A stretch of 64,000 nt of DNA. It comes from Prevotella sp. Its GTDB lineage: Bacteria; Bacteroidota; Bacteroidia; Bacteroidales; Bacteroidaceae. The DNA lies in contig JAFYJN010000008.1 in the NCBI GenBank assembly GCA_017538105.1, positions 1 to 64,000 of the forward strand. Reading direction: 5' to 3'. The notes under the pieces are model-generated. The model did not search any database. It worked only from the letters and a program-made list of their open reading frames with translations, and had not been told where the DNA came from. How positions within the stretch are numbered: the first letter of the stretch is position 1; the number at the start of each line of letters is the position of its first letter. A program made the translations under genes and the position numbers. Below are positions 15,438-24,144 of the stretch, piece by piece.

Positions 15438-18431
15438 TTATTTCTTCTTGACAGGTTCTTTCACTTCTTTCTCAGCCACGGCCACTTCGCCTTCCTCAAT
15501 CTTGCGACCCATGGTCAGATAAGCCACAGGAGCAGCAATGAAGATGGACGACAGCGTACCGAATATCACACCGAGAATCATGGCGAAGGAGAAGCTGCGG
15601 ATGCTGGCGCCACCAAAGATGAAGATACAGAGCAACACTATCAACGTAGACACTGACGTATTGATGGTACGTGCCAGGGTCTGGTTCAGCGAACTGTTGA
15701 AGATGGTCTGCTTGTCACGTTTCTTATACAGGCGCAGGTTCTCACGTACACGGTCGAATACCACCACCTTGTCGTTGATGGAATAACCGATAACCGTAAG
15801 GATAGCACCGATGAATGTCTGGTCAATCTCCAACGAGAAGGGAACGATACCCCACAGGGCGGAGAAGAAACCGATAACGATGAGTGTATCGAGTGCCAAA
15901 GCTACGAGCGAACCGACAGAGAACGCCACGTTGCGGAAACGAATCAAGATATAGATGAAGATGGCGATGAGGGCCACGATGACCGAGATGATGGCCTTGT
16001 TGGTCACGTCACGGGCGATACTCGGACCCACCTTGGTACTACTGATAATGGAACCACCCTCACGAACATCGGGGTTCTTGAAGTCGGCCTCGTTCTTCTG
16101 GGTCACCAAACCAGCTTCGCTCAAAGCCTTGAACAGCTTGGCCTCAGCCTCATCGTCGACAGTGGGACTGTTCGACTCGATGTTCCAGTTCGTGGACACA
16201 CGCACGGTCTTGCCATCAGTACCCAAGGCGATAACGCTTGTGTTGGCTTCCTTGCCATTCTTGTCACCCAGGGTGTTGATGAACTTGCCGGCCACAGCCT
16301 GACGCACCTTCTCCACAGGAGTAGCTTTATCGAGGGTGACAACATAGTTACGACCACCGGTGAAGTCGATACTGCGGCTCAAGCCACGGATGGCGAAGAA
16401 ACCGATGAAAATCAACGCCATGATACCCCAGATGACGAAGGTCTTCTTGTACATGCCCATGAAGTTGAACTTCGTGTTCTGCAACAGGTTGCGCGAGAAA
16501 CGGGTGGTGAAGTCAAGGTTGAGCCACTTGCCCTTCTTCATCATGTGCTCGTAGACCAGACGGGTAAGGAACACGGCGGTGAAGAACGAACAGCAGATAC
16601 CGATGATCAAGGTAATGGCGAAACCACGTACAGGACCTGTACCGATGACTGCCAGGATGACACCCGTGATGATAGAGGTGAGGTTCGAGTCGAAGATGGC
16701 GGAGAAGGCGTTGCTGTAACCAGCTGTCAATGCTTGACGCACATTCTTGCCCGCCCGCAACTCTTCTTTCGTACGTTCATAGATAAGCACGTTGGCGTCC
16801 ACGGCCATACCCAAGGTGAGCACGATACCGGCGATACCAGGCATGGTAAGCGCCGACTGGAACGAGGCCATGATACCCATCGTGAAGAACAGGTTGATCA
16901 ACAGGGCACAGTTGGCCATCATACCCGGGATGAAGTCGTACATGAGAATCATGTAGAGCATCAGCACCACGAAAGCGATGATGAACGAAGTGATACCTTG
17001 TTTGATGGACTGGGCACCGAGCGACGGACCCACCACCTCTTCCTGTACGATACGTACGGGAGCCTTCATACGACCTGACTTGAGCGTGTTAGCCAAGTCC
17101 TTGGTATCTTCCACAGTGAAACTACCGCTGATCTGCGAGTTACCACCAGTAATCTCCTGGTTTACGTTAGGAGCGCTGTAAACGAGGTTGTCGAGCACGA
17201 TGGCAACGGGCTTGCCGATGTTCTTCTTGGTGAGGTTGGCCCAGCTGCGGGCGCCGTCCTCATTCATCTGCATGGTAACAACGGGACGACCGGTGAAGTG
17301 GTCGAACTCGTCGTTGGCACCCTCTATCACGTCACCCTCCAACGGCGCACGGCCATCGGCGGTGGTAACGCGCAAGCAGTAAAGCTCATAGATACGTTTG
17401 TTGTTGGGGATGCGGTCGCTGGGTTTAGCACTCCACAACAGTTTCACATCCACGGGCAACGTTTGGCGTGCCTCGTTGGAGTGGAGGATGGTATTGATGG
17501 CAGCGGTATCAGCCACGTTGGCCATACCGACCACACAATACTGGTCACGGCTGAGCTGCAACATATCAGTCAACTTCTTCTCGCCGGCAGCCAACGTGGT
17601 AGTGGCGGCTGGTGTCTTGGCCTTGGCAGTGTCAACAGCGGTGGTGTCCTTGGCGGCTGGTGTGGCAGCTGTGCTGTCAGCAGCGGCGGGAGCACCATAA
17701 GCCATGCTCAGCTGGCTGAGATACGGAGCGATTTCCGCGCTTTGGTAGGTCTCCCAGAACTCAAGGTTGGCACTACCCTGCAGCAGCTTACGCATACGCT
17801 CGGGATCTTTCACACCCGGCATCTCCACCATGATACGGCCTTCCTGGCCCTCCAGCATCTGGATGTTGGGCTGAACGACACCGAATTGGTCGATACGGTT
17901 GGTGATAACGTTCTTAGCGTCGGTAACGGTCTCGCTCACTTTCTTGCGGAGGATGCTCTCCACCTCGTCGTCGCTGCTGTTGGTCTTCACCTCAGGCAAC
18001 TGTTGCGTGGCGAACACTTCGGCCAGACGATGACCTGGTGCGTTCTGCTGGTAATGTTTAATGAACAGCGAGATAAAATCGTCTTGTGTCTGCTCTTCCT
18101 CGGCACGCGCTTCCTGCATGGTCTTCAGGAAAGCGGCGTCTTTCTTGAAACCGGCCAAGTTCTCCACCAGGTCGGGCACAGACACTTCGAGAATCACGTT
18201 CATACCGCCCTTGAGGTCCAAACCGAGACCCACCTGAGTTTCCAAACACTTTTGGTAGGAATAGATTCCCAGGTATTTCACGGAGTCCTTATAGTCCTGC
18301 TGGGCTATGGGATCTTTGATTTTAGCGGCTTGCTTGTCATAATAACTCGTAGCCACCGAGAACGACAAGTAGAAGATACTTGCCAGCGTCAAGAGTACGG
18401 CTGTAACGATTACAATTCCTTTGTTTTGCAT
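15438..18431 (-). CDS. secDF: Fused protein translocase subunit SecDF
   Basis: SecD and SecF assist Sec-dependent protein export using the proton gradient. This 997-residue protein fuses both, as is usual in Bacteroidota. The SecD part shows GLGLDLKGGMNVILEV near residue 72 and GMAVDANVLIYERTKEEL near 545. The SecF part begins about residue 650, with DFTGGRNYVV and GYSINDKVVVFDRVREN. An Ala/Thr-rich insert near residues 248-290 lies in the periplasmic portion of SecD. A Lys/Glu-rich tail ends the protein. It appears monocistronic between a -7 element upstream and the hairpin at 15379-15419. Confidence 0.97.
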   Translation of the reverse strand: MQNKGIVIVTAVLLTLASIFYLSFSVATSYYDKQAAKIKDPIAQQDYKDSVKYLGIYSYQKCLETQVGLGLDLKGGMNVILEVSVPDLVENLAGFKKDAAFLKTMQEARAEEEQTQDDFISLFIKHYQQNAPGHRLAEVFATQQLPEVKTNSSDDEVESILRKKVSETVTDAKNVITNRIDQFGVVQPNIQMLEGQEGRIMVEMPGVKDPERMRKLLQGSANLEFWETYQSAEIAPYLSQLSMAYGAPAAADSTAATPAAKDTTAVDTAKAKTPAATTTLAAGEKKLTDMLQLSRDQYCVVGMANVADTAAINTILHSNEARQTLPVDVKLLWSAKPSDRIPNNKRIYELYCLRVTTADGRAPLEGDVIEGANDEFDHFTGRPVVTMQMNEDGARSWANLTKKNIGKPVAIVLDNLVYSAPNVNQEITGGNSQISGSFTVEDTKDLANTLKSGRMKAPVRIVQEEVVGPSLGAQSIKQGITSFIIAFVVLMLYMILMYDFIPGMMANCALLINLFFTMGIMASFQSALTMPGIAGIVLTLGMAVDANVLIYERTKEELRAGKNVRQALTAGYSNAFSAIFDSNLTSIITGVILAVIGTGPVRGFAITLIIGICCSFFTAVFLTRLVYEHMMKKGKWLNLDFTTRFSRNLLQNTKFNFMGMYKKTFVIWGIMALIFIGFFAIRGLSRSIDFTGGRNYVVTLDKATPVEKVRQAVAGKFINTLGDKNGKEANTSVIALGTDGKTVRVSTNWNIESNSPTVDDEAEAKLFKALSEAGLVTQKNEADFKNPDVREGGSIISSTKVGPSIARDVTNKAIISVIVALIAIFIYILIRFRNVAFSVGSLVALALDTLIVIGFFSALWGIVPFSLEIDQTFIGAILTVIGYSINDKVVVFDRVRENLRLYKKRDKQTIFNSSLNQTLARTINTSVSTLIVLLCIFIFGGASIRSFSFAMILGVIFGTLSSIFIAAPVAYLTMGRKIEEGEVAVAEKEVKEPVKKK

Positions 18432-18484
18432 TTTGTTTATGGTTGTTTTTGATTATTTTTTCCGCCAATACACGTTTTAGCGTG

Positions 18485-18492
18485 CAAAGATA
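18485..18492 (-). promoter_or_regulatory. -7 element of the secDF promoter
   Basis: TATCTTTG followed by GC on the minus strand fits TAnnTTTG and gives a leader of about 45 nt. The -33 position is not clear. Confidence 0.55.
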
Positions 18493-18540
18493 GTCATTTT
18501 TTCATATTTGGGAAAAAAAATGTACTTAAATATTCATTTT

Positions 18541-19620
18541 TTAAGGATTTGCGCGTCTTTTTAGCCAGCAGAAGATGGGATAATGGTCGCTATCGGTGAT
18601 TGACCGGTCCACTTCGCAGCTGTATGGTTCATAAGACTTTGAGCAAAAGATATTGTCGATGCGCACATACATGCCGTAGCGTTGGAAGGTAAAACCCAGA
18701 CCTGTGCCGGCTTCGGCAAAACAATCGCGCAGCCCGCGTCCTATGGTGTGGTGGACATATGACAGGGGCGAGTCGTTGAAATCACCACACACGATGATGT
18801 GGTCGCCACCTTTTTCCGCAATATAACGCGCCACGGCATCGGCCTGCGGAGCGCGTTTGGCCTGTGCCTTTTTGAGTTTCGAAAGAAAATGTTTTTTCTT
18901 CACCTTGGGCTTTTTGCCCTCTACCATCTGGTTGAACAATTTTTTCTCATGCATGGAGAAACCCACCGTTTCCAAGTGGTTGTTCACCACCAACACCGTA
19001 TCGCCGTCGATGAGCAGCCGCGAGGCCATGCTCTGGTTGCCGCGCGAAGAATAGCTGATGCGCTCGCTGTCGAGAATGGGGAAACGGCTGTAGATGGCTA
19101 GACAGTCACCATCATGTCTGTACATGATGCTGTCGCGGTAAGGATAGAGCGGATTCAGGGCCTCATCGATAAGCCGGGCATCATATTCATGCGGACTGGC
19201 TTCCTGCAAACAGATGATGTCGGCATCACTTGCCGCCAAATAGTCGACAATGGGATTGTGTCCCTGCTTTTTGTATTCCCAACCTGCCCAAAGGAAGACA
19301 TTGAACGACAACACCTTGATGGAACCTTCTGGAGGCGGGGTACTTAAATTGATAGGTACGTATGTGCGTATAGGCGCATAAGCCAACAACAAGCCAGCGA
19401 TGGGCAGGAGCATCATGCGCTTGCGCACCATGAACCACACCAACAGCATCAGCACATTGAGAATGAGAAAAAGGGGGAATATCAGCCCCGAAAGACTCAG
19501 CAGGGGATGCTCCTTGGGTGACAGATATCCCGAATAGCCGGAAATCAGCATCAGGGCAATGACCACCACGTTGAAAACCAGCAATATCCAGAAAAAAATC
19601 TTACGAAACGTGCGTGCCAT
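18541..19620 (-). CDS. Endonuclease/exonuclease/phosphatase family protein, membrane-anchored
   Basis: The 359-residue protein has three hydrophobic segments in the first ~90 residues and then an EEP domain. Its motifs are KVLSFNVFLWAG, CLQEASPHEYD (metal-binding Glu), VVNNHLETVG, VCGDFNDSPLSYVHH and the terminal SDHYPIFCWL. The EEP fold hydrolyses phosphodiesters in nucleic acids, lipids or inositol phosphates. The membrane anchor makes DNA repair unlikely and favours an outward-facing domain, but the substrate is unknown. It follows the rhomboid gene after 5 bp, and this pair recurs in Bacteroidota. Confidence 0.88.
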   Translation of the reverse strand: MARTFRKIFFWILLVFNVVVIALMLISGYSGYLSPKEHPLLSLSGLIFPLFLILNVLMLLVWFMVRKRMMLLPIAGLLLAYAPIRTYVPINLSTPPPEGSIKVLSFNVFLWAGWEYKKQGHNPIVDYLAASDADIICLQEASPHEYDARLIDEALNPLYPYRDSIMYRHDGDCLAIYSRFPILDSERISYSSRGNQSMASRLLIDGDTVLVVNNHLETVGFSMHEKKLFNQMVEGKKPKVKKKHFLSKLKKAQAKRAPQADAVARYIAEKGGDHIIVCGDFNDSPLSYVHHTIGRGLRDCFAEAGTGLGFTFQRYGMYVRIDNIFCSKSYEPYSCEVDRSITDSDHYPIFCWLKRRANP

Positions 19621-19625
19621 GAAAG

Positions 19626-20546
19626 CTATTTCTTGTTACCCGCGTCGAAAAGCTTGCGCTTCTCTTCCTTCGTGAGACTATCATAGCCGCTTTTGCGTAT
19701 CTTGTCGAGAATAACGTCTATCTCGTCCTGTTCGCGCTGCTTGCGCACATTGTATTGTTCGTCGGTCTCGCGATGTGTGGGTTCCTCATGCCGAGACTGT
19801 GGTTCGGAATCGCGATGGCTGCGACGCTCCCAGTTGCCACGCAGATTGTCGAAGAACTGCTGACCCTTGCTGCGCCCATAGTTGCTGCCAGAGTCGGGGT
19901 GTCGTTGCCAATAACGTATCATGAGGAAACCGAAGAGCATACCGCCAAGGTGGGCAAAATGAGCCACGTTGTCGTTCGACGTGCCCAAGGCTGAGAACAG
20001 TTCCACCGCCACGTAGAAGATGACGAACCACTTCGCCTTGATGGGTATGGGGAGTGGGAAAATGAAAATGCGCTCGTTGGGGAATATCATGCCGAAGGCG
20101 AGAAGGATGGCATAGATGGCTCCCGAGGCTCCAACGGTGGTCCATGCGTTGAGCGCCACCGCCAATTCCTGACGCAAGGAGAACACCTCACCCAGACCAA
20201 GGCCCGTGCTCACACAGAGCGACACCAACTGTGACACCTCTTGCAGCAGACCGGCGCCCAAACCGCAGGAAATGTAATAAAAAAGGAATTTTTTCGGTCC
20301 CCACGTCCTTTCAACCACGCAGCCGAACATCCACAAGGCAAACATATTAAAGAAGAGATGCTCCCATCCACCGTGCATGAACATATAGGTGACAAACTGG
20401 TAGAGATGGAAATCACTGGCCATGAAGAAATGCAACCCGAAAATGTCATTCAGGTCCACTCCCTTGGACTTAAACACCAACATCGCGATGAAAGCGATGA
20501 TGTTAACTATCAACAGATTTTTGGTAACGGTGGGTATGCTGCGCAT
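19626..20546 (-). CDS. Rhomboid family intramembrane serine protease
   Basis: Rhomboids cleave transmembrane proteins within the bilayer. This 306-residue protein has the family core: HGGWEHLFFNMFALWMFG, the nucleophile Ser141 in GASGAIYAILLAFGM, and the partner His199 in FAHLGGMLFGF. About six transmembrane segments precede a soluble, highly charged C-terminal tail of roughly 85 residues (REQDEIDVILDKIRKSGYDS). The tail is common in the Bacteroidota members. It is the first gene of a pair with the EEP protein; a -7 element lies about 40 bp upstream. Confidence 0.92.
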   Translation of the reverse strand: MRSIPTVTKNLLIVNIIAFIAMLVFKSKGVDLNDIFGLHFFMASDFHLYQFVTYMFMHGGWEHLFFNMFALWMFGCVVERTWGPKKFLFYYISCGLGAGLLQEVSQLVSLCVSTGLGLGEVFSLRQELAVALNAWTTVGASGAIYAILLAFGMIFPNERIFIFPLPIPIKAKWFVIFYVAVELFSALGTSNDNVAHFAHLGGMLFGFLMIRYWQRHPDSGSNYGRSKGQQFFDNLRGNWERRSHRDSEPQSRHEEPTHRETDEQYNVRKQREQDEIDVILDKIRKSGYDSLTKEEKRKLFDAGNKK

Positions 20547-20583
20547 GGTTTTATTCTTATGGATTAAGTTTGCTAATTGGCCG

Positions 20584-20591
20584 CAAATTTA
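20584..20591 (-). promoter_or_regulatory. -7 element of the rhomboid promoter
   Basis: TAAATTTG followed by CGG on the minus strand fits TAnnTTTG, 38 bp from the ATG. A TTTG lies 23 bp further upstream, slightly beyond the usual spacing. Confidence 0.5.
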
Positions 20592-20673
20592 CTAAAAATA
20601 TCCGTTATTTGGCACAAAATCAGCGGTATACACGATTTTTTTCAATATTTTCTTCACTTTTTTCCCTTTTTTG

Positions 20674-20704
20674 TTTGTTTTATGAAAGGAATCGCTTATA
20701 TTTG
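20674..20704 (+). promoter_or_regulatory. Promoter of the HU gene
   Basis: TTTG (20674-20677), 19 bp and TATATTTG (20697-20704) fit the Bacteroidota consensus exactly. The leader would be about 47 nt. Confidence 0.75.
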
Positions 20705-20758
20705 CCACGAAAATCGTCAATTCGTTTCATATTTTTAACCCAATAATTAATAACAATC

Positions 20759-21022
20759 ATGAACAAAACAGAACTTATCGAGAAAATCGCCGCTGGTGCC
20801 GGGATGACCAAAGTGGATGCCAAGAAAGCATTGGACGCTACATTGAAAGCTATCAAAGAGGCTGTTGTAGCAGGTGATAAAGTGGCCCTCATCGGCTTCG
20901 GTACATTCAGCGTGGCTGAGCGCCCCGCTCGTGAAGGTATCAACCCCCGTACCAAAGAGAAGATTAAGATTGACGCCAAGAAAGTGGTCAAATTCAAGGC
21001 CGGTGCCGATTTGGCTCTCTAA
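20759..21022 (+). CDS. HU family DNA-binding protein
   Basis: The 87-residue basic protein is a histone-like HU/IHF relative that bends and compacts DNA. It has the dimerising helices (MNKTELIEKIAAGAGMTKVD), the beta-arm signature GFGTFSVAERPAREGINPRT and the closing KIKIDAKKVVKFKAG. The arm reads REGINPRT, where E. coli HU has the RxGRNPxT pattern. It is monocistronic between a consensus promoter and an intrinsic terminator. Confidence 0.96.
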   Translation: MNKTELIEKIAAGAGMTKVDAKKALDATLKAIKEAVVAGDKVALIGFGTFSVAERPAREGINPRTKEKIKIDAKKVVKFKAGADLAL

Positions 21023-21041
21023 TTTTGTTAAGAAAAAATCA

Positions 21042-21073
21042 AAAAGGTGTCTTCACGAGAAGACACCTTTTTT
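21042..21073 (+). terminator. Intrinsic terminator of the HU gene
   Basis: The stem AAAAAGGTGTCTT (21042-21054) pairs with 21061-21073, with a 6-nt loop and a T-run at its end. The A-rich 5' arm means it could also act for kduD on the other strand. Confidence 0.85.
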
Positions 21074-21092
21074 TGTGGTGAGAGGTGAGGGG

Positions 21093-21884
21093 TTACGGTT
21101 GTTTGCCGATATAGGCGAGGATGCCGCCGTCAACATAGAGGATATGTCCGTTCACGGCATCCGAAGCGTGTGAAGCGAGGAACACGGCGGGACCGCCCAG
21201 TTCCTCGGGATTGAGCCAGCGACCGGCAGGTGTCTTGGCGCAGATGAACGAGTCGAAGGGATGGCGGCTGCCATCGGGCTGGCGCTCGCGCAAGGGTGCC
21301 GTCTGAGGTGTGGCGATATAGCCCGGGCCAATGGCATTGCACTGAATATTGTACTCGCCATACTCGGAACAGATATTGCGCGTGAGCATCTTCAGGCCGC
21401 CCTTGGCGGCGGCGTATGCGGATACCGTCTCACGGCCCAGCTCGCTCATCATCGAACAGATGTTGATGATTTTCCCCTCACGGCGTTCCATCATCTCGGG
21501 AATAACGGCCTTGGTCATGATAAAAGGTCCCACGAGGTCGATGTCGATGACCTGCTGGAACTCCTCCCGTTTCATCTCGTGCATGGGTATGCGCTTGATG
21601 ATGCCCGCGTTATTTACAAGGATATCGATATGTCCGAGTTGGCGACGGATGTCCGCCACCATCTTCTGCACATCGGCCTCGTTGGTCACATCACACAAGT
21701 AACCGTGAGCATCAATGCCCAAGTCACGATAGTCGGCCAAAGCTTTGTCCAGATGTTCCTGACCGCGACAATTAAAAGCGATCTGCGCACCGGCTTTTGC
21801 CAGTGCCTCGGCAATAGCGAAGCCAATGCCATAAGCTGCACCGGTCACCAATGCCACTTTCCCTTTGAGTGAAAATAGGTTCAT
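21093..21884 (-). CDS. kduD: SDR oxidoreductase, 2-deoxy-D-gluconate 3-dehydrogenase / gluconate 5-dehydrogenase type
   Basis: The 263-residue short-chain dehydrogenase has the nucleotide-binding VTGAAYGIGFAIAEALAKAG, the NNAGI motif, and the catalytic Ser, Tyr and Lys (ICSMMSE, SAYAAAKGGL). Next to KduI the expected reaction is reduction of 2,5-diketo-3-deoxygluconate to 2-keto-3-deoxygluconate (KDG), in the breakdown of unsaturated uronates from pectin, alginate-like polymers or glycosaminoglycans. Annotation as gluconate 5-dehydrogenase is also possible; sequence alone does not separate them. It starts 8 bp after the stop of kduI. Confidence 0.88.
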   Translation of the reverse strand: MNLFSLKGKVALVTGAAYGIGFAIAEALAKAGAQIAFNCRGQEHLDKALADYRDLGIDAHGYLCDVTNEADVQKMVADIRRQLGHIDILVNNAGIIKRIPMHEMKREEFQQVIDIDLVGPFIMTKAVIPEMMERREGKIINICSMMSELGRETVSAYAAAKGGLKMLTRNICSEYGEYNIQCNAIGPGYIATPQTAPLRERQPDGSRHPFDSFICAKTPAGRWLNPEELGGPAVFLASHASDAVNGHILYVDGGILAYIGKQP

Positions 21885-21892
21885 AGTTGTTT

Positions 21893-22735
21893 CTATTTTA
21901 ATTCCCCAATCTTCGAAAAATCCTGGTCGCCATAATCGAGGTTCTCACCACCCATGCCCCAGATGAAAGTGTAGTTGTGCGTGGCGGCGGCACTGTGGAT
22001 GCTCCATTCCGGTGAGAGCACCGCCTGGTCACCTTTCATCCAGATATGGCGCGTCTCTTCCACCTCACCCATAAAATGACAGACAGCCTGTTCCTCGGGC
22101 ACTTCGAAATAGAAATACGCCTCCATACGGCGACTGTGCACATGGGCGGGCATCGTGTTCCACACCGAGCCCGTGGCCAACTCCGTCATGCCCATCTGCA
22201 GTTGACAAGTGGGCAACACCTGGTTGACCAGCATTTTGTTGATGTCGCGTTCGTTGCTCATCTCCAGACTGCCCATGTGGGCCACCACGGCATCTTTCTT
22301 CGTCACCTTCTTGCAAGGATATTCCTTGTGGGCGGTCGTGCTGTTGAAATAGAACTTGGCGGGGTTCTTCCCGTCTTTGCTCTCGAAGAACACGTCACGG
22401 TCGCCACGGCCGATGTAAAGGGCTTCCTTATAGCCAAGCGTGAACTCTTCATCGCCCACACGGACAATGCCCTCGCCACCCACGTTGAAGATACCCACCT
22501 CGCGGCGTGTGGTGAAGAATGGGGCGCGCAACGGGTCGATGGCCTCGAGTTTCAACGACTCTTCCACTGGCATGGCACCGCCCACCACCATTCGGTCGTA
22601 CATTGAATACACCATGTTCACCTCATCTGCGGCAAAAACCTTTTCAATGAGGAAATCACGGCGGATACGCGCCGTGTCGTAATGCTTCGCATCCTCGGGG
22701 TGCGCGGCATAGCGTACTTCATAATTGGTTTTCAT
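21893..22735 (-). CDS. kduI: 5-dehydro-4-deoxy-D-glucuronate isomerase
   Basis: KduI converts 5-keto-4-deoxyuronate to 2,5-diketo-3-deoxygluconate, the step before KduD. The 280-residue length is normal. The cupin metal site is visible in MPAHVHSRRMEAYFYFEV (two His and Glu) with a later His in EWSIHSAAATHNYTF. The N-terminus MKTNYEVRYAAHPEDAKHYD is characteristic. It leads a two-gene operon with kduD and has a consensus promoter. No polysaccharide lyase, transporter or KDG kinase is in this window, so supply of substrate must be encoded elsewhere. Confidence 0.95.
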   Translation of the reverse strand: MKTNYEVRYAAHPEDAKHYDTARIRRDFLIEKVFAADEVNMVYSMYDRMVVGGAMPVEESLKLEAIDPLRAPFFTTRREVGIFNVGGEGIVRVGDEEFTLGYKEALYIGRGDRDVFFESKDGKNPAKFYFNSTTAHKEYPCKKVTKKDAVVAHMGSLEMSNERDINKMLVNQVLPTCQLQMGMTELATGSVWNTMPAHVHSRRMEAYFYFEVPEEQAVCHFMGEVEETRHIWMKGDQAVLSPEWSIHSAAATHNYTFIWGMGGENLDYGDQDFSKIGELK

Positions 22736-22767
22736 ATTTCAATAAGTGTTTTTTTGATTTGTTAGTG

Positions 22768-22799
22768 CAAAGATACGATGAAACATGCAGAAAATCAAA
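22768..22799 (-). promoter_or_regulatory. Promoter of the kduI-kduD operon
   Basis: On the minus strand TTTG (22796-22799) is followed by 20 bp and TATCTTTG (22768-22775), a consensus match. The leader would be about 25 nt. Confidence 0.7.
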
Positions 22800-22835
22800 A
22801 AAAACAATTTTTTTTCATAATCCTTGTAGTTTTTG

Positions 22836-22843
22836 TAACTTTG
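22836..22843 (+). promoter_or_regulatory. -7 element of the sigma-factor gene; fixes its start
   Basis: TAACTTTG followed by TTGCG fits the consensus. Transcription would begin near 22850, so the upstream in-frame ATG at 22778 cannot be used and the ATG at 22883 is preferred. Confidence 0.6.
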
Positions 22844-22882
22844 TTGCGTCTAAAGTGTGAAAATCAATCGGAAAAGACAACA

Positions 22883-23362
22883 ATGACAACTTTGGAAAAA
22901 CAGTTTGCGCAAACCATCGCAGAACACAAGAGCACCATCTACACCGTGTGCTACATGTTCTCGAAAGATGCCGACGAAGTGAACGACCTGTTTCAGGAGG
23001 TGTTGGTCAACATCTGGAAAGGATTCGAAAACTTTGAGCATCGAAGTGACATCAAGACGTGGATCTACCGCATCGCCCTCAACACCTGTATCTCTCTCGA
23101 CAGAAAGAAACGACGCAGCAGCGAGGCTAAGCTGACCATGGACATCAACCTTTTCGAGGACCGCGACGAAGACACGCGACAGGTGGACATGCTTCACAAG
23201 CGTATCTCACGCCTGCAACCCTTCGACAGGGCCATCGTCCTTCTCTGGCTGGAAAACCTCTCCTATGAGGAAATCGGACAGATTGTCGGCATCACCACAA
23301 AAAATGTCAGCGTTCGCCTTTTCCGAATCAGAGAACAATTGAAACAAATGTCAAACAATTAA
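22883..23362 (+). CDS. RNA polymerase sigma factor, ECF type
   Basis: The 159-residue protein is a minimal sigma-70 family factor. Region 2 reads VNDLFQEVLVNIWKGFENFE with the following IKTWIYRIALNTCIS, and region 4 is LSYEEIGQIVGITTKNVSVR followed by RIREQL. Such factors redirect RNA polymerase to specific promoters. I start it at 22883 (MTTLEKQFAQ) because a -7 element lies between this and the earlier in-frame ATG. The gene 12 bp downstream encodes a membrane protein that may regulate it. The stimulus and targets are unknown. Confidence 0.92.
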   Translation: MTTLEKQFAQTIAEHKSTIYTVCYMFSKDADEVNDLFQEVLVNIWKGFENFEHRSDIKTWIYRIALNTCISLDRKKRRSSEAKLTMDINLFEDRDEDTRQVDMLHKRISRLQPFDRAIVLLWLENLSYEEIGQIVGITTKNVSVRLFRIREQLKQMSNN

Positions 23363-23374
23363 ATTTCACACATT

Positions 23375-23959
23375 ATGAGCAACAACGATTTCGAATTCGA
23401 GAATATGCGTGAGCAGATGGCCACGCTGAAGAAGAAGCTGGAGCAGCAGGAGATAGTGAACGACCACATCATCCGCCAGTCAATGAAGAAAGCTGCCGGT
23501 AACATCAACCGCACATACATCTGGGTGATTGCCCTCGGTCTGCTGATGGTTCCATACGGTTATTGGGCCTTCGTGATGTTGTCGGGCCTTTCCGTCGCCT
23601 TCTGGATTGGCACAAGCATCTTAATGCTGGTATGCGCAGGAGCCACCTATTACAATAAGAGGAACCTCAATGACGCGAACCTGATGACGAACAACTTGGT
23701 GGACGTCCGCCGTCGTATAGCCCGCGCCAAGAAGTTTGACAACGACTTTCTTTTCTTCGGCATCCCCGCCATCCTGATTTGGTTGGCTTGGTTCTTCTAC
23801 GAATTATACAAAATCGACAACGACTTGTTCAACCAGCCAATGTCTTGGGGCGCCTGCGTCGGAGCGGTCATCGGTACGGCCATCGGCCTCTCCATCCACT
23901 TCAAGAACCAACGTCAGTACAAGGAGATTATCGAACAGATAGACGAACTGACGGAATAA
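23375..23959 (+). CDS. Membrane protein coupled to the sigma factor
   Basis: The 194-residue protein begins with a charged, coiled-coil-like segment (MREQMATLKKKLEQQEIVND, about residues 11-30). Two hydrophobic segments follow near residues 49-90 (VIALGLLMVPYGYWAFVM and the next), and two more near 130-175 (FFGIPAILIWLAWFFYEL, ACVGAVIGTAIGLSI). It ends in a short charged tail. I recognise no named domain. The 12-bp gap to the sigma-factor gene and the cytoplasmic coiled coil fit a membrane-bound partner or anti-sigma role, which is inference. A classical anti-sigma zinc motif (HxxxCxxC) is absent. Confidence 0.8.
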   Translation: MSNNDFEFENMREQMATLKKKLEQQEIVNDHIIRQSMKKAAGNINRTYIWVIALGLLMVPYGYWAFVMLSGLSVAFWIGTSILMLVCAGATYYNKRNLNDANLMTNNLVDVRRRIARAKKFDNDFLFFGIPAILIWLAWFFYELYKIDNDLFNQPMSWGACVGAVIGTAIGLSIHFKNQRQYKEIIEQIDELTE

Positions 23960-23981
23960 ACACGAGGAACTACCATTCATC

Positions 23982-24024
23982 AACCGCGCCCAAAACTCAA
24001 AAAAAACGAGATTTGGGCGCGGTT
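23982..24024 (+). terminator. Terminator after the sigma-factor operon
   Basis: The stem 23982-23994 with 24012-24024 (core CCGCGCCCAAA/TTTGGGCGCGG) has an A-rich loop and is followed by TTTCTATT. It lies 22 bp after the stop codon. Confidence 0.8.
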
Positions 24025-24144
24025 TCTATTAATTGGAAATTTTTTCTTGCAAAAAGACAAAATTTCTCCGATAGTCATACATAAAAAGCAAAAAACAACC
24101 CAAATTCCCCGTCCCCCGTGAGTTTAAAGGTCGTTTGATAAGGG

